Assembly (NCBI GenBank): GCA_947501475.1
Contig: CANMWA010000005.1
Span: 124,001 to 188,000, forward strand
Origin: an uncultured Aquimarina sp.
GTDB lineage: Bacteria > Bacteroidota > Bacteroidia > Flavobacteriales > Flavobacteriaceae
Length of the DNA stretch: 64,000 nt
Reading direction: 5' to 3'
The translations under genes were made by a program, and so were the position numbers. The first letter of the stretch is position 1, and every line of letters begins with the position of its first letter. Below are positions 25,914-35,363 of the stretch, in pieces. The notes under the pieces are model-generated. The model saw only the letters and a list, made by a program, of their open reading frames with translations, did not search any database and was not told where the DNA came from.

Positions 25914-26990
25914 TTAAACTTTATATCTCCATCCAAATGGATCTTCAGCTTTATTGTATTGTATATCCATTAATGCTTTTTTGAAATAAGAAGCATAAGA
26001 GTTTTCTTGTTTCTCTAGTTCATAATGTTCTCCTTTATATCCAAAAGCTTTTACAGGGCTTATCACAGCAGCAGTTCCGGCACCAAATATTTCTTTTAAA
26101 CTACCATTTTTGAATGCTTCCACGATTTCATCCACTTTTACAGGTCTAATATCTACTTTCATTCCTTCTTTTTCTGCTATTTTGATAAGACTCTTGCGAG
26201 TAACTCCATCAAGAATTCTATCACTAATTGGAGCTGTAAGTAGGGTGTCATTAACTCTAAAAAATACATTCATAGTTCCAGCCTCTTCGACATACTCATG
26301 AGTATTAGAGTCGGTCCAGATCACTTGTTGGTAACCTTGTTCGATAGCAAGTTTTGTTGGGTAAAACTGCCCTGCGTAGTTTCCTGCGGCTTTTGCATAA
26401 CCAAAACCTCCACTAGCAGAACGACTAAATTTTTCTGCCACAAGTACACTTACATCACCGCTATAATATGATTGAGCAGGAGAGCAAATAATCATAAATC
26501 GATATTCATCAGCTTCAGATGCAGAAACGCTAGCTTGAGTTGCAATAACAAAAGGTCTGATGTATAAAGAATTACCAACACCTGGTTTTATCCACTCGTT
26601 ATCTAACTTTAATAATGTATTTAACCCTTCAAAGAAATATTCTTCCGGAAATTCAGGAATAGCAAGACGCTCTGCTGATTTGTTGATACGGTTAAAGTTT
26701 TCATCAGGTCTAAATAAGAACGTATCTCCATGATCATCTTTATAGGCTTTCATCCCTTCAAAAACTGCTTGTCCATAATGAAAAACTCGTGCCGAAGGAT
26801 CTAAGGTCAAAGGCCCATAAGGAATGATCTTTGGTGTCTGCCATTCTCCATTTGCATAATCACAGACAAACATATGGTCGGTGAATATTTTTCCGAAATT
26901 AAGATTTTCAAAATCTACTTGCCCAATTTTGGACTCATTTGCCTTTGTAATTTCCAACTGTTGCGAGATTATGTTTTTCATTCTATTCAT
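25914..26990 (-). CDS. ilvE: Branched-chain amino-acid aminotransferase
   Basis: This is a 358-residue PLP enzyme of fold type IV, which makes or breaks down leucine, isoleucine and valine. It is the long BCAT form: HYGQAVFEGMKAY, RPDENFNRINKSAERL, and the PLP lysine Lys200 in GYAKAAGNYAG, then EEAGTMNVFF and the phosphate-binding GITRKS-like DGVTRKSLI. ATG 26990 is given; ATG 26981 is also possible. Breakdown of valine by this enzyme would yield isobutyryl-CoA, the possible substrate of IcmF, but the genes are far apart. Confidence 0.93.
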   Translation of the reverse strand: MNRMKNIISQQLEITKANESKIGQVDFENLNFGKIFTDHMFVCDYANGEWQTPKIIPYGPLTLDPSARVFHYGQAVFEGMKAYKDDHGDTFLFRPDENFNRINKSAERLAIPEFPEEYFFEGLNTLLKLDNEWIKPGVGNSLYIRPFVIATQASVSASEADEYRFMIICSPAQSYYSGDVSVLVAEKFSRSASGGFGYAKAAGNYAGQFYPTKLAIEQGYQQVIWTDSNTHEYVEEAGTMNVFFRVNDTLLTAPISDRILDGVTRKSLIKIAEKEGMKVDIRPVKVDEIVEAFKNGSLKEIFGAGTAAVISPVKAFGYKGEHYELEKQENSYASYFKKALMDIQYNKAEDPFGWRYKV

Positions 26991-27163
26991 ATTTTAAAGG
27001 AAGTAATAATGGTATCTTCATGATTTGTTCCTTTTATTCTTTGTCCATAAACTAAGTTAAAACTAACTACCTTTAGTAATTCATCACAAAAATACCGTTT
27101 TATTATAAAATAGGAATTTTTAAAATACGTAATTTTACTGTCTTAATCAATATTTGTGAAATA

Positions 27164-27667
27164 ATGAATAAAAACATACTTTTCTTATTGGGATTACTAT
27201 TTTTTATAGTGAGTTGTAATGATAAAAAAGAACTTTCTTTTTCGATTAAAGATATTCCTGCCGAAAGTTATAAGCTTTATGGTGAACAAGTCTCATCGAA
27301 TAAGGTTTACTATAAAAATGAAATTGCAAAAAAGTATGATGCTATTAAAACAGGAGATACTATAGATATCGCTTTTACTAGTACAGTTAATGATGTTTGT
27401 AAAGCCAAAGGATGCTGGATTAAGGTTGCTTTAGATGACAATAAAGAAACGATGATAAAATTTAAGAATTATGGTTTTTTTGTTCCCATGGATATAGAAA
27501 ATGATACTGTTATTGTTCAAGGAAAAGCTTTTGTTAGAGAAATGTCTGTCGAGGATCAACGTCATTATGCAAGAGATGCTGGGAAATCTGAAGAAGAGAT
27601 AGCGGCCATTGATACTCCTAAAAAGACCTACTCATTTTTAGCAGATGGTGTTTTGATAAAGAACTAA
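27164..27667 (+). CDS. DUF4920 lipoprotein
   Basis: The protein is 167 residues, lipobox FIVSC (Cys18). The DUF4920 region includes YKLYGEQV, KTGDTIDIAFTSTVNDVCKAKGCWIKV (two cysteines that could bind metal or form a disulfide), FKNYGFFVPMD and the end VREMSVEDQRHYARDAGKSE. Known in Bacteroidota; role unknown. The stop codon overlaps the ATG of mnmD by one base, so translation is coupled. Confidence 0.85.
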   Translation: MNKNILFLLGLLFFIVSCNDKKELSFSIKDIPAESYKLYGEQVSSNKVYYKNEIAKKYDAIKTGDTIDIAFTSTVNDVCKAKGCWIKVALDDNKETMIKFKNYGFFVPMDIENDTVIVQGKAFVREMSVEDQRHYARDAGKSEEEIAAIDTPKKTYSFLADGVLIKN

Positions 27668-28353
27668 TGCAAGACAAATTAAAACGTGAAATTATCACTA
27701 CTTCTGATGGTTCTACTACGATTCATCTTCCAGAATGGGATGAGCAATACCATTCTAAACATGGAGCTATAAATGAGGCTAAGCATGTTTTTATAAAAAG
27801 CGGGTTTACACATGTTTTGCAATTAGAACGATTAAACCCATTGCATATTCTTGAAATTGGTTTTGGTACAGGTCTCAATGCATTTATAACATTACTTGAA
27901 GCTCAAAAAATCAATCAACTAGTTAATTATGTTGCAGTAGAGGCATATCCGGTTGAGCTTGATGAAGCGAAGCTTATGAATTATTCTGAAACATTATCCG
28001 TAAAAGATCAAGAAGATGTTTTTGATCGTATACATCGTACCGATTGGGAAATATTACACAAAATAACATCAGATTTTGGGCTTATAAAACAAAAGAAGTT
28101 TTTCTCAGATATTGATGATCAAAATAAATTTAATCTTATATATTTTGATGCGTTTGGCGCTAGAGTACAACCAGAACTTTGGACAGTAAAAATTTTTAAA
28201 AAAATGTATGACGCTCTTAAAGAAAAAGGCGTTTTGGTTACATACTCTGCAAAAGGTAGTGTAAGACGAGCCATGCAAGAAGTTGGATTTGCAGTAGAAA
28301 GGCTCCCTGGACCTCCTGGCAAAAGAGAGATGTTACGGGCAACCAAATTATAA
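27667..28353 (+). CDS. mnmD: tRNA 5-methylaminomethyl-2-thiouridine methyltransferase MnmD
   Basis: This is a 228-residue SAM-dependent methyltransferase that completes mnm5s2U at the wobble base of tRNA. Motif I is LEIGFGTGLNAF, followed by YVAVEAYPVELDEA, YFDAFGARVQPELW and the C-terminal RRAMQEVGFAVERLPGPPGKREM, which corresponds to the MnmC1 half of enterobacterial MnmC. It is the stand-alone form without the oxidase domain. TAATG overlap with DUF4920. Confidence 0.9.
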   Translation: MQDKLKREIITTSDGSTTIHLPEWDEQYHSKHGAINEAKHVFIKSGFTHVLQLERLNPLHILEIGFGTGLNAFITLLEAQKINQLVNYVAVEAYPVELDEAKLMNYSETLSVKDQEDVFDRIHRTDWEILHKITSDFGLIKQKKFFSDIDDQNKFNLIYFDAFGARVQPELWTVKIFKKMYDALKEKGVLVTYSAKGSVRRAMQEVGFAVERLPGPPGKREMLRATKL

Positions 28354-28390
28354 TCATTGTGTTTTAGTTCTACTGTAATAAACGTTTGTT

Positions 28391-28418
28391 AAACCTATAA
28401 TAAAGGAATAGGTTTTGT
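28391..28418 (+). terminator. Possible terminator after mnmD
   Basis: AAACCTAT (28391-28398) pairs with ATAGGTTT (28408-28415), short T-run. Confidence 0.5.
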
Positions 28419-28455
28419 TACAACCTGATAGTATTTTGCATTAAATTTTATTGTA

Positions 28456-29367
28456 ATGAAGGTTTTAATTACGGGTGCTACAGGTTTAATAGGCCAGGAA
28501 ATTGTGCGTCTATGTCATCAATCAAGTATTGATGTTAATTACCTTACCACAAGTGCAAATAAACTTTCTACTACTCCAAATTATACAGGATATCTTTGGG
28601 ATCCTAGAAATGGTGAAATTGACACAGACTGTTTTGTAGATGTAGAAGTTGTCATAAACCTTGCTGGCGCAACAGTTGCAAAACGTTGGACAACTTCATA
28701 TAAGAAAGAAATTTTAGAGAGTAGAGTGGTCTCTACTAGACTTCTTTTGGATACACTTAAAGATATAAAGCATTCAGTTCGTCATGTTGTTTCTGCAAGT
28801 GCAATAGGTATTTATCCTGATTCTTTTCAAAATTATTATATGGAAGATTCTGTAGAAAGAGATACAGGCTTTTTAGGACAAGTGGTAGCTCAATGGGAAC
28901 AAGTGGTCGACGAATTTAAAACGATAGATATTGAAACAAGTAAAATTCGTATAGGACTTGTGCTCTCTGATAAGGGTGGAGCCTTTCCTAAAATGGTTAA
29001 ACCAATTAAATTAGGTTTTGGTGCTGTATTCGGAAATGGTAAACAGTGGCAGAGTTGGATACACATTTATGATTTAGCAAAAATGTTTTTGTTTGTTGTT
29101 CAAGAAGAACTGACAGGAGTTTTTAATGCAGTATCACCTAATTCTATTTCTAATAGAAAATTAACCTATGCTATTGCAAAAGCCATGAACAAAAAAATTA
29201 TTCTTCCAGGGGTTCCAAAATTTGCAATGAAATTGGTGTTGGGGCAAATGCATACTCTTTTATTTTCTAGCCAACGTGTATGTAGCAAAAGAATTATTGA
29301 ATCTGGTTTTGATTTTAAATATGATAATATTTCTTTGGCGTTAACTTCTTTAAAAAATATTACATAG
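28456..29367 (+). CDS. TIGR01777-type NAD(P)-binding epimerase (YfcH/SDR39U1 family)
   Basis: This is a 303-residue extended-SDR protein. The Rossmann GxxGxxG is GATGLIGQE (residues 7-15), then VVINLAGATVAKRWT, SASAIGIYPD with the active Tyr, the hallmark WQSWIHIYDLAKMF, and the C-terminal DUF1731-like tail FDFKYDNIS. The substrate is unknown across the family. It ends by overlapping the YceI gene by 8 bp, tail to tail. Confidence 0.88.
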   Translation: MKVLITGATGLIGQEIVRLCHQSSIDVNYLTTSANKLSTTPNYTGYLWDPRNGEIDTDCFVDVEVVINLAGATVAKRWTTSYKKEILESRVVSTRLLLDTLKDIKHSVRHVVSASAIGIYPDSFQNYYMEDSVERDTGFLGQVVAQWEQVVDEFKTIDIETSKIRIGLVLSDKGGAFPKMVKPIKLGFGAVFGNGKQWQSWIHIYDLAKMFLFVVQEELTGVFNAVSPNSISNRKLTYAIAKAMNKKIILPGVPKFAMKLVLGQMHTLLFSSQRVCSKRIIESGFDFKYDNISLALTSLKNIT

Positions 29368-30055
29368 TTGGTAGAGCAATTATATTTATACTGATCCCTA
29401 TATCATCATTTACAAACTTATCTCCTAAGTTTTCAAATATAGATTTAGACTTATAGTTTATTCCCCAATCTGTACGGTTAATAGTAAAAGGATCACTAGT
29501 TAAACTAAAAGAGCTACTGTCGATTTTTGTTTTAGCTAAAAAGGATATGCTTTTTTTAATTCCTTTAATCGTTAGGTCTCCTTCAATCAGAGTTTTGCCT
29601 TCTTTTTCAGTAAACCCAGTAATTTCAAATAGTGCTTCAGGAAATTTTGCTACATTAAAAAAATGATCCTCTTTGTCTTTTGCTTCACCTTTTAAGTGTT
29701 TTTCGAGACTTAATTTTTCTTCTCCCTTCAAATCAGTTACCGTTATAGATGTCATATCAATCACAAAAGATCCATTTTTGATCGTATTATTTTCTGTTGA
29801 AATGATTCCGCTAGTAATCGTAATACTTCCCGCATGTCTTCCGGTAGGTTTTGATCCCGACCACTCTATTTTACTTTTATCTATGCTCACGGCATATTCA
29901 AGTGATTCTGATATATCTTGTTTGAATACTTCGTTTTTTGCACTTTCAGTTTCATTCTTTTCCTCCTTTTCCTCCTTTTTTTCACTTTTACATGAATATA
30001 TGGTAAAGAGTAAGGTTAATAATAGTACTAGCGAGGAAATCGATTTAGTTTTCAT
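29360..30055 (-). CDS. YceI-family lipid-binding lipoprotein
   Basis: The protein is 231 residues with lipobox IYSC (Cys22), a long Glu/Lys linker (about 23-50), then the YceI lipocalin-like barrel: DKSKIEWSGSKPTGRHAGSI, FVIDMTSITVTDL, HLKGEAKDKEDHFFNVAKFPEALFE, TKIDSSSFSLTSDPFTINRTDWGINY. YceI proteins bind polyprenoid or other lipids in the periplasm. The charged linker lifts the domain off the membrane. Confidence 0.9.
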   Translation of the reverse strand: MKTKSISSLVLLLTLLFTIYSCKSEKKEEKEEKNETESAKNEVFKQDISESLEYAVSIDKSKIEWSGSKPTGRHAGSITITSGIISTENNTIKNGSFVIDMTSITVTDLKGEEKLSLEKHLKGEAKDKEDHFFNVAKFPEALFEITGFTEKEGKTLIEGDLTIKGIKKSISFLAKTKIDSSSFSLTSDPFTINRTDWGINYKSKSIFENLGDKFVNDDIGISINIIALPTM

Positions 30056-30165
30056 AAATAAAGTTTAATGGTTAAAAGCAATTTCAAAATTATTTTTTTA
30101 TAGATGAGAAAGTCTTAAATATTTACTAAAAAAAATCCTGTGACATTATGACATTAATTTAAAAA

Positions 30166-30181
30166 TGGCAGTACTTTTGCA
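30166..30181 (+). promoter_or_regulatory. Promoter of grpE-dnaJ (two readings)
   Basis: TACTTTTG at 30172-30179 is an exact primary-sigma -7 box. The same stretch also reads TGGCAGTACTTTTGCA with GG-N10-GC spacing, a good sigma-54 match. The first reading is the safer for a housekeeping chaperone. No CIRCE inverted repeat is seen. Confidence 0.55.
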
Positions 30182-30217
30182 GCTTCAAAGTCAAAACTTA
30201 TATAAAGTACTAGTTAC

Positions 30218-30760
30218 ATGAGTAAGAAAACTAAAAATACTGAAGATGTCAAGGATCAAGTTGAAGAAGTACTTGATGCACCAGTTGAAGAAACAGAAGA
30301 GAAACAGGTAGATAAAGAAACACAACTTGAAGAAGAACTCGGAAAAGAGAAAGATAAATTCTTAAGACTTTTTGCTGAGTTTGAAAATTATAAAAAGCGA
30401 ACTTCAAAAGAACGAATAGATTTATTTAAGACAGCTAGTCAGGATGTGATACAAGCTATGCTTCCTGTATTAGATGATTTTGATCGTGCTTCAAAAGAAA
30501 TCGAGAAATCAGCAGATGAAGCTTTGGTTAAAGGAGTAGAACTTATTCACAACAAACTTAAAGAAACTCTTAAAAATAAAGGTTTAATAGAAGTAGAAGT
30601 AAAGGCAGGAGATAGTTTTAATGCAGACGATCATGAGGCAATTACTCAAATTCCTGCTCCTAGTGATGATCTTAAGGGTAAAATAGTTGATGTTATAGAA
30701 AAGGGGTATAAGCTTGGGGACAAGGTTATTCGTTTCCCTAAAGTAGTAACTGGACAATAA
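30218..30760 (+). CDS. grpE: Nucleotide exchange factor GrpE
   Basis: This is a 180-residue co-chaperone that releases ADP from DnaK. An acidic disordered N-terminus (1-45) leads into a long dimerising helix (LRLFAEFENYKKRTSKER) and the four-helix/beta-wing part with VLDDFDRA, GVELIHNKL, and the hallmark FNADDHEAITQIP and GYKLGDKVIRFPKVVV-like end. It sits 6 bp before dnaJ. Confidence 0.95.
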   Translation: MSKKTKNTEDVKDQVEEVLDAPVEETEEKQVDKETQLEEELGKEKDKFLRLFAEFENYKKRTSKERIDLFKTASQDVIQAMLPVLDDFDRASKEIEKSADEALVKGVELIHNKLKETLKNKGLIEVEVKAGDSFNADDHEAITQIPAPSDDLKGKIVDVIEKGYKLGDKVIRFPKVVTGQ

Positions 30761-30766
30761 TTTGAT

Positions 30767-31876
30767 ATGAAGGAAGATTTTTATGACATATTAGGCATAA
30801 GTAAGAATGCTACTGAGGCCGAAATTAAAAAAGCATATCGCAAGAAAGCGATAGAATATCATCCGGATAAAAATCCAGGAGATAAGACAGCAGAAGAAAA
30901 ATTTAAGAAAGCTGCTGAAGCATATGAGGTGTTAAGCGATCCAGATAAAAAGGCACGTTACGACCAATATGGGCATCAAGCATTTGAAGGCGGCGGTTTT
31001 GGCGGCGGTGGCGGGATGAATATGGATGACATATTTAGTCAGTTTGGTGATATTTTTGGAGGTGGTTTTGGCGGTTTTGGAGGCTTCGGTGGTGGCGGTA
31101 GACAACGCCAGGTTAAAGGAAGTAATTTGCGTATTCGTGTTAAACTAACACTCGAAGAAATTACCAATGGTGTTGAGAAAAAAATCAAAGTAAAAAGAAA
31201 AATTCAAGCCTCAGGAACTACTTATAAAACATGTGTAACTTGTAATGGAGCTGGTCAGGTAACAAGAATTACCAATACAATTTTAGGAAGAATGCAAACT
31301 TCTTCACCATGTACTACTTGTGGTGGTGCAGGGCAATCTATTGATTATAGACCTTCAGATGCAGATGCTCAAGGATTGAAAATTTCTGAAGAAACAGTAA
31401 GTATCAAAATACCTGCTGGAGTAGAAGATGGGATGCAACTTAAAGTCTCAGGAAAAGGAAATGAAGCCCCAGGAAATGGTATTGCAGGGGATCTTTTGGT
31501 CGCTATAGAAGAGCTAGATCACCCAGAATTACAACGAGAAGGTAATAACCTACATTATGACCTGTATGTAAGTTTTTCTGAAGCTGCTTTGGGAGCTTCA
31601 CGAGAGATAGATACAGTATCAGGAAAAGTGCGTATCAAAATTGAAGAAGGTGTGCAAAGCGGAAAAATCCTAAGATTAAGAGGTAAAGGTATTCCTAGTC
31701 TTAATGGATATGGTACAGGAGATTTGTTGGTGCATGTTAATGTATGGACACCCAAAACATTAAATAAAGAACAACGAGAATTTTTCGAAAAAATGGCAAA
31801 AGATGATCATTTTAGACCTAATCCAGATAGTGGAGAAAAGTCGTTTTTTGAAAAAGTAAAAGATATGTTTTCGTAG
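30767..31876 (+). CDS. dnaJ: Chaperone DnaJ with reduced zinc-finger region
   Basis: This is a 369-residue DnaK co-chaperone. The J domain (1-70) has HPD at 32-34; a Gly/Phe-rich linker spans about 75-115. The cysteine region holds only two CxxCxGxG repeats, CVTCNGAG (about 156) and CTTCGGAG (about 182), where the standard protein has four, so probably one zinc site instead of two. Two C-terminal beta domains (SIKIPAGVEDGMQLKVSGKGN onward) and the dimer end follow. It is in one operon with grpE; dnaK is not in the window. Confidence 0.94.
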   Translation: MKEDFYDILGISKNATEAEIKKAYRKKAIEYHPDKNPGDKTAEEKFKKAAEAYEVLSDPDKKARYDQYGHQAFEGGGFGGGGGMNMDDIFSQFGDIFGGGFGGFGGFGGGGRQRQVKGSNLRIRVKLTLEEITNGVEKKIKVKRKIQASGTTYKTCVTCNGAGQVTRITNTILGRMQTSSPCTTCGGAGQSIDYRPSDADAQGLKISEETVSIKIPAGVEDGMQLKVSGKGNEAPGNGIAGDLLVAIEELDHPELQREGNNLHYDLYVSFSEAALGASREIDTVSGKVRIKIEEGVQSGKILRLRGKGIPSLNGYGTGDLLVHVNVWTPKTLNKEQREFFEKMAKDDHFRPNPDSGEKSFFEKVKDMFS

Positions 31877-32200
31877 ATAATTTAAGACTTTTTCTTTATC
31901 TAGAATCATTTAATCTTATTATCGTATGAATAGGAAAAATTCGTATATTTGAGACATCACTAGCGCATTTAGTGATAATTTTTCTTTTTCATAGCAATTT
32001 TTTTCCCATCCTTAATACTTGTATTTAGGGTGGGTTTTGTTTTTTAATACTACTATATTTAAGTTTTTTGGGATACGATATTTATTCTTAGTCTAAAAGC
32101 ATAATTTAATAGCATTGTATTGCTTAATTAATTAGCATAAGTTTTTAAGTTTTCGTATCATTCGGGTTCCATATAAACTATAACTATATTTTTAGTATCT
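31877..32200. other. 324-bp intergenic region
   Basis: It holds a small hairpin ATCACTA/TAGTGAT (31956-31976) and a stronger terminator (32005-32040). No gene is supported. The last 150 bp are the leader of the ABC transporter operon, without a clear promoter box. Confidence 0.6.
32005..32040 (+). terminator. Terminator after grpE-dnaJ
   Basis: CCCATCCT (32005-32012) pairs with AGGGTGGG (32027-32034), then TTTTGTTTTTT. Confidence 0.75.
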
Positions 32201-33130
32201 ATGACGAATCTTTTAGAGGTGCAACATGCCACAAAGCGCTTTGGTTCTTTTACTGCGCTTCAGGATGTATCAATTAAGGTACCTAAAGGAAGTATTTTTG
32301 GATTATTAGGCCCGAATGGGGCCGGTAAGACTACACTAATAAGAATCGTAAATCAAATTACACTTCCTGATGAAGGAAATGTGTTCTTAGATGGCGAACC
32401 CTTACAACCACATCATATTAAAGATATAGGTTATTTACCCGAAGAAAGAGGTTTATATAAATCTATGAAAGTAGGGGAACAAGCTTTGTATTTAGCACAA
32501 CTTAAAGGACTAAGTAAGAAAGAAGCTCAAGATCGTCTTAAATATTGGTTTGATAAATTTGATATCACAAATTGGTGGGATAAAAAAATACAAGAACTTT
32601 CTAAGGGGATGGCGCAGAAAGTACAGTTTATTGTAACAGTATTACATCGACCAAAACTTTTAATATTCGACGAACCTTTTAGTGGTTTTGATCCTATTAA
32701 TGCGAATGTTATTAAAGATGAAATCCTTCAGTTGAGAGATGAAGGAGCAACGGTGATTTTTTCAACACATCGTATGGAAAGTGTCGAAGAGTTATGCGAT
32801 CACATTGCTTTAATTCATAAATCTAAAAAAATACTGGAAGGTAGAGTTTCTGATATTAAAAGAGCTTATAAAGCGAATACGTTTGAGGTTGGTCTTCTTA
32901 CAAATGATGATAATGGATTGTTCAACAGTATAAATGATAAATTCGACGTCACTACAGCAGATTTTAAAACCATAGATAAGCAGCTTAAATTGAGAATTAC
33001 ATTAAATGATGAAATCTCCTCAAATGATTTGTTGAGTTATTTATCTGATAAAGCTCAGGTATTACGGTTTAATGAAGTAATACCAAGTGTTAATGAAATA
33101 TTTATTAAAACCATTACAGAAAATGAGTAA
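32201..33130 (+). CDS. ABC transporter ATP-binding protein (NatA-like)
   Basis: This is a 309-residue ATPase. Walker A GPNGAGKTT (37-45), signature LSKGMAQK, Walker B LLIFDEPF, and H-loop STHRMES are intact. The C-terminal DUF4162 extension (about 225-305) is typical of NatA/YhaQ-type exporters that work with ABC-2 permeases. Its end overlaps the permease start by 8 bp. First gene of a unit that may run to 39457. Confidence 0.92.
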   Translation: MTNLLEVQHATKRFGSFTALQDVSIKVPKGSIFGLLGPNGAGKTTLIRIVNQITLPDEGNVFLDGEPLQPHHIKDIGYLPEERGLYKSMKVGEQALYLAQLKGLSKKEAQDRLKYWFDKFDITNWWDKKIQELSKGMAQKVQFIVTVLHRPKLLIFDEPFSGFDPINANVIKDEILQLRDEGATVIFSTHRMESVEELCDHIALIHKSKKILEGRVSDIKRAYKANTFEVGLLTNDDNGLFNSINDKFDVTTADFKTIDKQLKLRITLNDEISSNDLLSYLSDKAQVLRFNEVIPSVNEIFIKTITENE

Positions 33131-34427
33131 CCTAAAATTAATCATAAGAAGAGAGTTTATTGCTAGAGTTCGTAATAAAACTTTTGTGGTGATGACATTT
33201 TTGAGTCCTCTAATATTTGTTGGAATGATAGGATTGATTACTTGGTTGACAACACTTAACGACGATCAAGTTTATAAAATCGGTTTGCTAGATGAGACAG
33301 GAAATTTTGAATCATATTTTAAGAATACTAAAAGTGTACACTATATAGACTACAGCAATCTGACTATTAATACTGCAAAAGATTCTGTTTTGATTAATGA
33401 GTTATATGGGCTACTACATATTCCAAAAGGTAAATCAAATACCGAATTAGAAAAAGCTATCGAATTCTATTCAGAAGAAGCTCCAAATATTGAAATCTTA
33501 CAACATATAGAAAAAATAATTTCTGACGAGTTAACACATCAAAACTTCAAAAAACAAGGTGTAGATATTAATATTATAGAAAAGTCGAAAGCAAAAGTAG
33601 ATATACAGGTAGAAAATTTTTTAGGAGAAAAAACTTCTAAAATATCTAGTTATGTTAAGATGTTTTTTGGAGGATTAGCAGGGTATCTGTTACTTATGTT
33701 TGTAATAATTTATGGTAATATGGTAATGCGGTCTGTTATCGAAGAAAAAACAAGTAGAATTATTGAAGTTATCATTTCATCTGTAAAACCAGTACAATTA
33801 ATGATTGGAAAGATTCTTGGCACTACATTGGCCGGAGTGCTTCAGTTTTTTATATGGGTGATTATAGGCGGTGTTTTATTCTTTATAGCTAGCTTTTATT
33901 TGGGCGTAGACATACAGCCAGGATCTTCAGAACAAGTATCACAAATACTGCAAGATAAAGATGCCATGAAACAATCACAATTGATACTTGAGGATATTAA
34001 AAATTTACCTATAATATCACTTACAATTCTGTTTTTAGTATACTTTATAGGCGGGTATTTTTTATATAGTTCTATATATGCTGCTATAGGAGCTGCAGTT
34101 GATAGCGAAACCGATTCACAGCAATTTATGTTACCCATTATTGTGCCACTTATGCTTGCTTTTTATGTAGGAGTTTTTTCAGTAATAGAAAACCCTCATG
34201 GTACAGTATCTACTGTGTTCTCTATGATACCATTAACATCTCCGATAGTAATGCTTATGCGTGTGCCTTTTGGAGTAGATTGGTGGCAAGTAGTAATTTC
34301 AATTTTAATTTTAGTTATTAGTATATGGTTTATGGTTGTATTTGCAGCCAAAATATATAGGATAGGTATATTGATGTATGGAAAAAAACCAACATACAGA
34401 GAAATATTTAAGTGGTTAAAATATTAA
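33123..34427 (+). CDS. ABC-2 type permease (NatB-like)
   Basis: This is a 434-residue membrane protein. Helix 1 (about 22-43) is followed by a large extracytoplasmic domain (about 45-190) and five more helices (from about 185), with the conserved cytosolic EEKTSRIIEVIISSVKP block and the late PIVMLMRVPF. The ABC2_membrane_3 layout fits sodium- or peptide-type exporters. ATG 33123 is chosen since it starts MSNLKLIIRREF and overlaps the ATPase stop; the upstream starts are inside the ATPase frame overlap. Confidence 0.9.
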   Translation: MSNLKLIIRREFIARVRNKTFVVMTFLSPLIFVGMIGLITWLTTLNDDQVYKIGLLDETGNFESYFKNTKSVHYIDYSNLTINTAKDSVLINELYGLLHIPKGKSNTELEKAIEFYSEEAPNIEILQHIEKIISDELTHQNFKKQGVDINIIEKSKAKVDIQVENFLGEKTSKISSYVKMFFGGLAGYLLLMFVIIYGNMVMRSVIEEKTSRIIEVIISSVKPVQLMIGKILGTTLAGVLQFFIWVIIGGVLFFIASFYLGVDIQPGSSEQVSQILQDKDAMKQSQLILEDIKNLPIISLTILFLVYFIGGYFLYSSIYAAIGAAVDSETDSQQFMLPIIVPLMLAFYVGVFSVIENPHGTVSTVFSMIPLTSPIVMLMRVPFGVDWWQVVISILILVISIWFMVVFAAKIYRIGILMYGKKPTYREIFKWLKY

Positions 34428-34429
34428 TT

Positions 34430-35320
34430 ATGATCCAAGAAGAAATCACAGATCAAGTAAAAGAAATAATCCAAAAAGATATATGGGGGGCAATTAAGGA
34501 TTTTCTGAGTTTTGAAATCTTTCATTTTGGACCCGATGATCACCCAATTAAGTTAACTGTTGGGTTATTGCTTTTTGTGATATTTGTCATGTTAGTAACC
34601 TCTGTTTTACTAAAGTTTTTTAAGAGAATTATTACCAGGAAATTACAAAAAGAAGATCAAAGAAAGCTTGAATCGGTATTTTCATTTTTAAAATACTTTA
34701 TTTATATCATCGTATTTTTTGGAGCTTTGGATGGTATAGGGTTTAACATTACTGCAATATTTGCAGCATCGGCAGCATTATTGGTAGGTGTTGGTCTAGC
34801 ATTACAAACTTTTATTCAAGATATCCTTTCCGGTATTTTTATTTTTGTTGATAAAACCGTGCATGTCGGTGATATTATTGAAATAGAAGGAAAAGTAGGT
34901 AGAGTAGAAGAAATTAAATTAAGAACTACAAGAGCAGTAACCATAGATAATAAGGTATTGATTATACCTAATCATAAGTATATGTCTTCTTCGTTATATA
35001 ATTGGACACAAAATGGTACCTTAACAAGAGAATCGATTAGTGTAGGCGTAGCGTATGGTAGTGATACTCAATTAGTCAAAGATTTACTAATGCAAGCTGC
35101 AGCATCTTGCAAATATGTTTTGAAATACCCAGAAGCTATAGTGCTCTTTACAGATTTTGCAGATAGTTCATTGAATTTTAAAATAGTATTTACAATAAAC
35201 GATAGTTTTCAATCTGCTATACCAAAAAGTGAGATACGATTCGAGATCGATCGTTTATTTAGAGAACATAATATTAGTATACCTTTCCCTCAAAGAGAAA
35301 TTACTATCTTGAAAGAATAA
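34430..35320 (+). CDS. MscS-family mechanosensitive channel
   Basis: The protein is 296 residues. Three helices (about 45-65, 85-105, 108-130) end in the pore-lining helix AAALLVGVGLALQTFIQDILSG-like, followed by the beta domain FVDKTVHVGDIIEIEGKVGRVEEI and a C-terminal alpha/beta vestibule. It opens on membrane tension in hypo-osmotic shock. It starts 2 bp after the permease stop, so is co-transcribed. Confidence 0.92.
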   Translation: MIQEEITDQVKEIIQKDIWGAIKDFLSFEIFHFGPDDHPIKLTVGLLLFVIFVMLVTSVLLKFFKRIITRKLQKEDQRKLESVFSFLKYFIYIIVFFGALDGIGFNITAIFAASAALLVGVGLALQTFIQDILSGIFIFVDKTVHVGDIIEIEGKVGRVEEIKLRTTRAVTIDNKVLIIPNHKYMSSSLYNWTQNGTLTRESISVGVAYGSDTQLVKDLLMQAAASCKYVLKYPEAIVLFTDFADSSLNFKIVFTINDSFQSAIPKSEIRFEIDRLFREHNISIPFPQREITILKE

Positions 35321-35363
35321 AACTCTTGATATCATAAAAGTAATAACATATACGTTTCGATTA

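Noticed and set aside
30056..30217. CIRCE heat-shock element before grpE
   Set aside because: No TTAGCACTC-type inverted repeat is present.
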